DNA of 13,780 nt from Akkermansiaceae bacterium UBA6138 (GTDB taxonomy: Bacteria > Verrucomicrobiota > Verrucomicrobiia > Verrucomicrobiales > DEV007): positions 16,472-30,251 of the forward strand of contig DIVG01000038.1 of the NCBI GenBank assembly GCA_002422425.1, read 5' to 3'. The translations under genes were made by a program, and so were the position numbers. Below the pieces are notes generated by a model. It did no database searches and was not told the origin of the DNA. It saw only the letters and a list, made by a program, of their open reading frames with translations. Below are positions 8,657 through 13,780 of this stretch, in pieces (the stretch's first letter is position 1; each line of letters starts with the position of its first letter).

Positions 8657-8668
8657 CGTTTCGCCTCC

Positions 8669-11600
8669 TCAACGCTGCTTCAAAAAGGCGATTAGATCAG
8701 CCATCTCTTCTTTCGTGATTGCCGCTTCGAGACCGACCGGCATTAGCGAAATTCCCGCCGAGGTGAGCGACTTGACCTCGGCTCTCGGAACCGTCATGGT
8801 CACTCCGCCGGGGATGCGCAGGGTGATCGCGGTCGCGTCCTCCCCGTGGATGAGTCCGCTGAGAATGCGCCCGTCGGTCGACTCAATCGTCTGGGAGACC
8901 CAGCGGTCCTCAATCGCCCGGTTCGGATCGAGAATATCGGTGAGGAGGGCCTCGGCTGGCTTGATTTTCACGTCATTGAGTGAGGGACCCACGTCGACGC
9001 CGATGCCGCCGACCTGATGGCAGGTCATGCAGGCGGCCTTCTGGAAAACGAGTTTGCCATTTTCGGGGTCGCCCTTGTGCGAGGCGAGCGCGGCGCGGTA
9101 GGACTCGATCACCGCGGCCCGGTCTCCGTCAGCCTGTCCGAAAAGCTCGAGAGCGAGCGCTTTGACCTCTTCGTTCGTGGAGCGTCCGTAGGACCAGCGA
9201 GTCATCGGCGGCATGATGCCCGGGCTGATCTCGCCGGCCTTCATCTTCTTCATCAGGGTTAGTCCCGTCGTCGGATTCGCCGTGATAAGATCGAGCGCCT
9301 CGCGGCGCGCTGCCGGGGTGAGGGTGCCCCAGCGTTCGAAGAAGAAATCGGCGACGACTTCACGCTTGTCGCGGGCGAGCATGCGGCAGGCGGCCTCCTG
9401 AATCGCCGGTGGTTCGGTTAGGGCGATGAGCGAGGTCACGACTTCTTTTTTCTCTTCCCAGGGACGCTGACTCACGAGGGTGAGCGCGGCGAGGCGCGCT
9501 TCTTCCGTCGCCTTCGTGTTGAGAGCGATCGTTGTGGCCTGGTTCAGAACCGCCTCGAGCCGGGCTGTGCCTTCGCCGAGTTCGGGCAGCTTCGCACCGA
9601 TGAGAGCGGCGAGGTTTTTCTGCTTCAGCGGGCTGCGGGCGAGGCCTTCGGAGAGACCTTGAACAAGCGCAAAAGTGGCCGGAGTCGGATCTTCGGCGAG
9701 AGTGGCGAGCAGTTTCGCGATTTCTCCGGTATCGCCCCGCGCCGCGGTGAGCCGGGCAAAATCAGTCAGGACCGGGCTCGTCACGGCTGCCGGCAGGGTG
9801 CCGAATTTTTCATCATCGAGCAGGGCGAGCAGCGTCGCCGGGACAAGATCGGGCGCCGAGGCAAAGATCGCTTTGCGGAGCCAGGCGTCTTCCGGAGTCG
9901 CGCTCACGAGGGCGGAGAGCTGGTCGGATGTCAGCTTCAGATCGGTGAGCAGGGAAATCGCGAGAAAGCGCATCCGTGGCGCGTCCTTTTTCGTGGCGAC
10001 AGCAATCGCATCGAGCAGGGCCGCGCTCTGGCCGGTCGAGTGCGCGGCGAGGACGGCATTCTCAAGCAATCCGGGATCGGTCGCGGTTTCGAGGAATCGC
10101 TTCAAGGTCGCAGCGTCGAGAGTGTCGAGTCCGGCGAGCGTCCAGATCGCGTGGGCCGTCGTTTTTGGCGAGGGACTCGCGGCGAGGAGTTCTTTCAGCA
10201 GGGGGATGGCGGCTTTGTCCTGCGCTTCGACGAGGAGTCGCTGTGCTTCGGTCCGCTGCCAGCCGTTGGCGTGTCCGAGGCGTTCGACGAGGGCGGCCGT
10301 TTCGGTGGGCAGGGGCGTGACGGGCTCCGCCTTTTTCCCCTTAGGCACGACCCGCCAGATGCGGCCCTGATCGAAGCCGGCCCGCATGTAGTGGGACTTC
10401 GCGAAGTCTTCGGGAAAGAAGCGGGCATGATCGATGAAGCGACGATACATGTCGCAGACGTAGAGCGCTCCGTCAGGGCCGGTGCGGACCTGGACGGGAC
10501 GGCTCCACTCGTCGCCCGAGACGAGGAAGTCGCGCTTCTCGCCGACCCGCTCCGCCACAAAAGTCGAACCCGTCGGCACGAGCCGGTTGCGGGTCACGAG
10601 CTGAGCAGTCGGGTCGCAGACGAAGACTTCGCCCGTCATCTCGGGCATGAGATCGCCGCGATAGACGCCGAGTCCGCACGCAGCCGTATGGGTGCCTGCA
10701 TGGGCTGCCGAGGTCGTGTGGCTGAGAGCGATGGGGTAGACCGGGGCACCGGGCTCCTGGATGTCTTCCTGTCCGGTCGTGATCCCGGCGAGAGGGTTGC
10801 GTTGCACGACGTCGAGCGGCATCACCGCAAAGATGACGGGGTTGCGGTTCGTGTTGAAAAAATGGCGGCCGTAGTCATCGATCGAGCCCCCGTATTGACC
10901 AACCCCGGTCGCGGGAGTCATCTCGCCGGTGCGCGGGTTGTAGCGCAGATTCAGGCGGGTGAAATCGAGCTTTTTGTCAGGCTGATCGCCGGGATAGATC
11001 TCTTTGCCGTCGAGGCCGTTGTTGAGATAGACGAGATTGTCGAGACCGTAGCGCGGGCTCGAGACCTGGAGCTGGTTGTGGCTCGGGTCGTTCGTGGTGA
11101 AGAGCGTTTTCCGCACATCGGCGACGTTGTCCCCGTCAGTGTCTTCGAGAAAAAGGATCGCCGTCCGCGTTGTCGCGAGCAGTCCTCCGCGCATCGGCAT
11201 GAGCCCCTGGACATGGTCAAGCCCGTCGGCCCAGGTCGCTGCCTTGTCCATGACACCGTCTCCGTTTTCATCGGTGAGCAGGCGGATGCGCGAGAGGTTT
11301 GATCCGTCGGCGAGGGGCAGGGGATAGTCGCCCATCTCGGCAACGAACATGCGCCCCTGCGCGTCCCACACGACATCGACCGGATCACAGGTGAGCGGCT
11401 CGGACGCGACGAGTTGCACTTCGTAGTCGCCGTCGATCTCCCAGAGTTTCGCGCTTTCTTCAGGACTTAGGGGAAGGCGGCGCGGCGGGATGCTCTCTCC
11501 CGAGACGGAATAACCCATGTCGCCCGAGCGCTTTTCCTCTTCCCATTTCTCAGTAAAAGTGCCGAGGGGATGCAGCTCGAGCCGGCGGATCGTGCAGGCC

Positions 11601-12394
11601 GCGTATTCGCTCTGCAGCCCGATGAATCCCGCCGCGGGATGGCAATCGGTCACTTCGTTGACGAGTTCGCCATTGAGAAGGATGCGGATCGAGGCGCCCG
11701 CGCAGATGACTTCGAGCCGGTTCCACTCGCCGAGCGGATTCTCGATGTCCTTCGGTCCTCGATAGCCCTTTATATCGGCCCAGTCGGGATCGCGGTCGCG
11801 CCAGTTGATCCGCGCCATCGTTTTGCCCTCGGCGGGAAAAGTCACTTTGGCGGCGCCCTTCGTCCAGACCGGCTCGCCGTCGCGATCATTTTTTACCTCG
11901 GCCGTCACCTTCGTCGCGGCGGGCGGACCGTCGCCTTCTTTCGCCGCGAGGACGAGGATATCCCCCGAGCCGCCTTCGATGAGCTGGGCCTCGATGCAGC
12001 TCATCCAGGTGTTCCCGAAAGCCCCGTCGGGCCCGAAGGCATGCAGCAAAAGCCCGCAGTCTCGCGCGCGGTCGGCCCGGTTGGCGAGGGTGCGCTCGTC
12101 CCAGCGGTAATCAATCACGAGATGGTAGTCGCGGTAGGCCTGCTTGGTCCGCAGGTAGCCCATGCCTTCGCCGCTGACCTGCATGACGCCGTCCTCGCCG
12201 ATCGCCCAGATCTTTTTCGGATCGTCCGAAAGGGAAGCGGTCGGATTCAGGTGCGCCGTGAATCCCGCGAGAGAAGGATCGGCGAGGAGATTAACAACTG
12301 CGCCGGGAGAAATCGCCGGGGCGATCTCCTGCGCCCGCACGGCGGTAAACGTGAGCGAGAGGGCGAGGGAAAGAAGGCGGGCCAACCGGATCAT
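8669..12394 (-). CDS. secreted DUF1080 / PVC-type dehydrogenase-like / HEAT / cytochrome c fusion protein
   Basis: Exported 1241-residue multidomain protein. The signal peptide is about 1-21 (MIRLAR, hydrophobic core, cleavage near VRA|QE). Residues about 40-275 are a DUF1080 domain (concanavalin-like fold; some members hydrolyse 3-keto-disaccharides). Residues about 318-685 resemble the PVC 'membrane-bound dehydrogenase' domain, a beta-propeller related to sorbosone/PQQ sugar dehydrogenases. It carries two acidic loops of calcium-binding type (DENGDGVMD at 375-383, EDTDGDNVAD at 417-426). Residues about 695-1085 are helical, HEAT-like repeats. The C-terminus is a PVC heme-binding domain with CMTCH (heme Cys1122 and Cys1125, axial His1126) and a likely Met ligand at 1218 in SLMPVGLE. 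Such proteins are thought to act in the periplasm in sugar oxidation; the actual substrate is unknown. A weak GAGG lies one base before the ATG. The gene is 67 bp downstream of yebC and 182 bp upstream of tamB. Confidence 0.9.
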   Translation of the reverse strand: MIRLARLLSLALSLTFTAVRAQEIAPAISPGAVVNLLADPSLAGFTAHLNPTASLSDDPKKIWAIGEDGVMQVSGEGMGYLRTKQAYRDYHLVIDYRWDERTLANRADRARDCGLLLHAFGPDGAFGNTWMSCIEAQLIEGGSGDILVLAAKEGDGPPAATKVTAEVKNDRDGEPVWTKGAAKVTFPAEGKTMARINWRDRDPDWADIKGYRGPKDIENPLGEWNRLEVICAGASIRILLNGELVNEVTDCHPAAGFIGLQSEYAACTIRRLELHPLGTFTEKWEEEKRSGDMGYSVSGESIPPRRLPLSPEESAKLWEIDGDYEVQLVASEPLTCDPVDVVWDAQGRMFVAEMGDYPLPLADGSNLSRIRLLTDENGDGVMDKAATWADGLDHVQGLMPMRGGLLATTRTAILFLEDTDGDNVADVRKTLFTTNDPSHNQLQVSSPRYGLDNLVYLNNGLDGKEIYPGDQPDKKLDFTRLNLRYNPRTGEMTPATGVGQYGGSIDDYGRHFFNTNRNPVIFAVMPLDVVQRNPLAGITTGQEDIQEPGAPVYPIALSHTTSAAHAGTHTAACGLGVYRGDLMPEMTGEVFVCDPTAQLVTRNRLVPTGSTFVAERVGEKRDFLVSGDEWSRPVQVRTGPDGALYVCDMYRRFIDHARFFPEDFAKSHYMRAGFDQGRIWRVVPKGKKAEPVTPLPTETAALVERLGHANGWQRTEAQRLLVEAQDKAAIPLLKELLAASPSPKTTAHAIWTLAGLDTLDAATLKRFLETATDPGLLENAVLAAHSTGQSAALLDAIAVATKKDAPRMRFLAISLLTDLKLTSDQLSALVSATPEDAWLRKAIFASAPDLVPATLLALLDDEKFGTLPAAVTSPVLTDFARLTAARGDTGEIAKLLATLAEDPTPATFALVQGLSEGLARSPLKQKNLAALIGAKLPELGEGTARLEAVLNQATTIALNTKATEEARLAALTLVSQRPWEEKKEVVTSLIALTEPPAIQEAACRMLARDKREVVADFFFERWGTLTPAARREALDLITANPTTGLTLMKKMKAGEISPGIMPPMTRWSYGRSTNEEVKALALELFGQADGDRAAVIESYRAALASHKGDPENGKLVFQKAACMTCHQVGGIGVDVGPSLNDVKIKPAEALLTDILDPNRAIEDRWVSQTIESTDGRILSGLIHGEDATAITLRIPGGVTMTVPRAEVKSLTSAGISLMPVGLEAAITKEEMADLIAFLKQR

Positions 12395-12401
12395 GCCTCG
12401 A

Positions 12402-12430
12402 ACTGTAGCGAGAGACTCCGCGCATGCAAA
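12402..12430 (-). promoter_or_regulatory. weak candidate promoter abutting the DUF1080/cytochrome gene
   Basis: Minus-strand TTTGCA (12430-12425) and TACAGT (12407-12402) each match the sigma70 consensus at four of six positions and are separated by 17 bp. The -10-like box ends only 7 nt before the ATG, so a transcript from it would be nearly leaderless. The matches are weak and the call is tentative. Confidence 0.18.
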
Positions 12431-12431
12431 G

Positions 12432-12460
12432 CCCCCAACCCGCCGCTATCGCGGGAGGGG
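12432..12460 (-). terminator. GC-rich hairpin just after the yebC stop
   Basis: Arms cccgc (12439-12443) and gcggg (12451-12455) enclose a 7-nt loop. Outside them cccc (12433-12436) can pair with gggg (12457-12460) across small bulges. The structure begins one base after the yebC TGA (12462-12464). On the minus strand it is followed by a G-rich stretch and only a short CTTT, so it lacks a proper T-run. It may be an imperfect terminator, a 3'-end stabiliser, or a partial block before the next gene. Confidence 0.4.
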
Positions 12461-12461
12461 A

Positions 12462-13172
12462 TCAGTTCACGTCCGTGAAGACAGCTTGCACATCTTCATC
12501 GTCTTCGAGCTTGTCGAGGAGCACTTCGATGTCGTTCATCTGCTCTTCGGTGAAGTCCTTAGGATTGTCGGGGATGCGCTGGAGCTCAGCCTTTTTGATC
12601 TCGATGCCGAGGGCTTCCACGCCGGCGGTGAGAGTGCCGAAATCGGTGAAGTCTCCGTAGGCGTAGGCGATGCCTTCCTCGACCTCGAGTTCTTCGAGTC
12701 CCGAGTCGATCAGACCGAGCTCGATTTCCTCGATCTCCATGTCCGGCTTCACTTCGAACTCGATGACCGCTTTGCGCTTGAAGAGGAAGTTCAGCGCTCC
12801 GCTCGGGAGAATCTCGCCGCCGGATTTATTGAAATAGGTCTTGATGTTCGCGATGGATCGGTTGGTGTTGTCCGTCGCACACTCGACGAAGATCATGACC
12901 CCGTGCGGGCCTTTGCCCTCGTAGTTGATCTCCTTAATGTCCGCCGCGTCCTTACCCGAGGCCCGCTTGATCGCGGCATCGACGTTGTCCTTCGGCATGT
13001 TCGCCGCCTTCGCCGCCTGGATCGCGAGGCGCAGTTTGGAGTTGTTTACGGGATCGTTGCCGCCTTCCTTCGCCGCCATCGTGATGGCTTTGCCGATTTT
13101 CGGAAAGGTCTTGGACATCTTGTCCCATCTCGCTTCCTTCGAAGCGCGTCGATATTCGAATGCTCTACCCAT
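12462..13172 (-). CDS. yebC: YebC/PmpR/TACO1-family protein
   Basis: Cytoplasmic protein of the YebC family, 236 residues, close to the usual length of about 240. Family members have been described as DNA-binding regulators (PmpR) and, in mitochondria, as the translation factor TACO1, so the 'transcriptional regulator' label may not apply here. The N-terminus MGRAFEYRRASKEARWDKMSK is the variant found in the Bacteroidetes-type subfamily instead of the common MAGHSKWANIKHRK, and it supports the chosen ATG. Other conserved pieces are KTFPKIGKAITMAAKEGG (21-38), KAANMPKDNVDAAIKRA (55-71), YEGKGPHGV (84-92), ECATDNTNRSIANI (97-110), FNKSGG (114-119) and the C-terminal LLDKLEDDEDVQAVFTDV segment. 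The C-terminal two thirds are strongly acidic. No clear Shine-Dalgarno is visible. The gene lies 95 bp downstream of the LamG protein; that gap shows no convincing promoter or terminator. Confidence 0.95.
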   Translation of the reverse strand: MGRAFEYRRASKEARWDKMSKTFPKIGKAITMAAKEGGNDPVNNSKLRLAIQAAKAANMPKDNVDAAIKRASGKDAADIKEINYEGKGPHGVMIFVECATDNTNRSIANIKTYFNKSGGEILPSGALNFLFKRKAVIEFEVKPDMEIEEIELGLIDSGLEELEVEEGIAYAYGDFTDFGTLTAGVEALGIEIKKAELQRIPDNPKDFTEEQMNDIEVLLDKLEDDEDVQAVFTDVN

Positions 13173-13267
13173 AATGCGGAGATTCTTGTCTCAGAACGGG
13201 CCGATACGCAAGGCGGATTGTCGATTGAAGAGGGGTGAGTGGGGGATTCAACCCTGTTTGCTCTCAC

Positions 13268-13780
13268 TTAGCGATGCCCCGCGCGATACAGGTCGAGGAT
13301 TTCCTCCTTGCTCAACGCACGGTTGAAGACGGCGATCTCGTCGAGACGGCCTTCGAAGTTGCCTTCGCCCGTGCAACTGCCGCCGAAAAAGAAGGTGTCG
13401 GACTGAATCCCGTTTGCCGTTTCACCGGATCGGCTCCCCGCCTTTGCTCCGTCGAGGTAAAAATGCAGGTCTTTTCCGGATCGGACGACGACGAGGTGAT
13501 GCCATTTCCAGCGTTCGACCGTTATGGCTCCCAGAGATTCCTTGCCGCCGCTCGAGTGGACGAGGACGCGACTTCCTTCGGTGTTTTCGGTAATCCCGAT
13601 ATGGTCTCCGACGATTCGTCCGGCATAGGGATTTCCGCGGGAAAGGATCCATTCGGGTGCGTCCATGACCCCTTTCGCCGTCCCGCTCCAGAACCAGATC
13701 GAGACGGTGTAATCAGCTCCGGTTATCCCCGGAATCCGTGCACTGATCCGATCACCTGCGAGATGCACGCTGCGATTGAT
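13268..13780 (-). CDS. LamG-like (concanavalin A-fold) domain protein, C-terminal part
   Basis: The C-terminal 170 codons of a gene whose start lies beyond the right edge of the window. The reading frame stays open through base 13780 (the first visible residues are INRSVHLAGD), so the GTG at 13768 is probably internal. The sequence reads as one LamG/jelly-roll domain: YTVSIWFW strand, GDHIGI, the WKWHHLVVVRSGKDLHFYLDG core typical of LamG, FFFGG, and the diagnostic ending FEGRLDEIAVFNRALSKEEILDLY. The domain ends at the protein terminus. In PVC bacteria such domains sit at the end of large secreted proteins, for example with FecR-like or cytochrome-type modules, and may bind carbohydrate or other surface ligands. 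Which modules precede it here cannot be seen. No catalytic residues are evident. Confidence 0.88.
   Translation of the reverse strand: MNRSVHLAGDRISARIPGITGADYTVSIWFWSGTAKGVMDAPEWILSRGNPYAGRIVGDHIGITENTEGSRVLVHSSGGKESLGAITVERWKWHHLVVVRSGKDLHFYLDGAKAGSRSGETANGIQSDTFFFGGSCTGEGNFEGRLDEIAVFNRALSKEEILDLYRAGHR

Noticed and set aside
9659..11302. 547-codon open frame on the plus strand opposite the DUF1080/cytochrome gene
   Set aside because: It lies wholly antisense to a gene with clear domain matches. Its translation is rich in R, G and E without recognisable motifs or hydrophobic patterning. Long antisense frames are expected in GC-rich coding DNA.
11570..13238. Overlapping plus-strand frames of 302 and 358 codons opposite the DUF1080 domain and yebC
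   Set aside because: They are antisense to well supported genes; their translations are low-complexity mixes of R, G, D, E and V and do not resemble any family.
13233..13266. Possible gtgag/ctcac stem after the LamG gene stop as a terminator
   Set aside because: There are only five pairs around a long loop and no T-run follows; chance occurrence is more likely.

Overview
The window is GC-rich bacterial chromosome, densely coding, with no RNA genes, mobile elements or CRISPR arrays that I can see. The gene content points to a Gram-negative member of the PVC group, most likely Verrucomicrobiota. The clues are a secreted protein combining a DUF1080 domain with the 'Pirellula/Verrucomicrobium-type' dehydrogenase and heme-binding domains, a YebC protein of the MGRAFE type, a LamG-domain protein, and an Omp85/TamB pair that requires an outer membrane. 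Recognisable Shine-Dalgarno sequences are mostly absent before the starts. The phylum is an inference from protein families, not from a marker gene.

Layout from left to right: (1) 1-1587, plus strand, an L-ribulokinase (araB) cut at its N-terminus by the window edge. (2) A short convergent gap (1588-1655). (3) 8486-1656, minus strand, a two-gene outer-membrane biogenesis unit in the order tamB then tamA, 21 bp apart. (4) A 182-bp gap (8487-8668), the largest non-coding stretch, with a candidate terminator for the gene upstream and a candidate promoter and leader hairpin for tamBA. (5) 12394-8669, minus strand, a 1241-aa secreted multidomain protein (signal peptide, DUF1080, beta-propeller dehydrogenase-like domain, HEAT-like helices, CxxCH cytochrome c domain). 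(6) 13172-12462, minus strand, a YebC/TACO1-family protein, with a GC-rich hairpin immediately after its stop. (7) 13780-13268, minus strand, the C-terminal LamG domain of a protein that continues beyond the window.

The five minus-strand genes run in one direction, but the gaps (95, 67, 182 and 21 bp) suggest that only tamB-tamA is tightly coupled. TamB (inner-membrane anchored, periplasm-spanning) and TamA (outer-membrane barrel with POTRA domains) would work together in envelope assembly or lipid transport. AraB and the DUF1080/dehydrogenase protein both fit a sugar-degrading lifestyle but are not obviously in one pathway. I do not see a clearly undescribed system here. The most interesting points are the reversed tamBA order, the four POTRA-like units and altered RG(F/Y) motif in TamA, and the hydrolase-dehydrogenase-cytochrome fusion.
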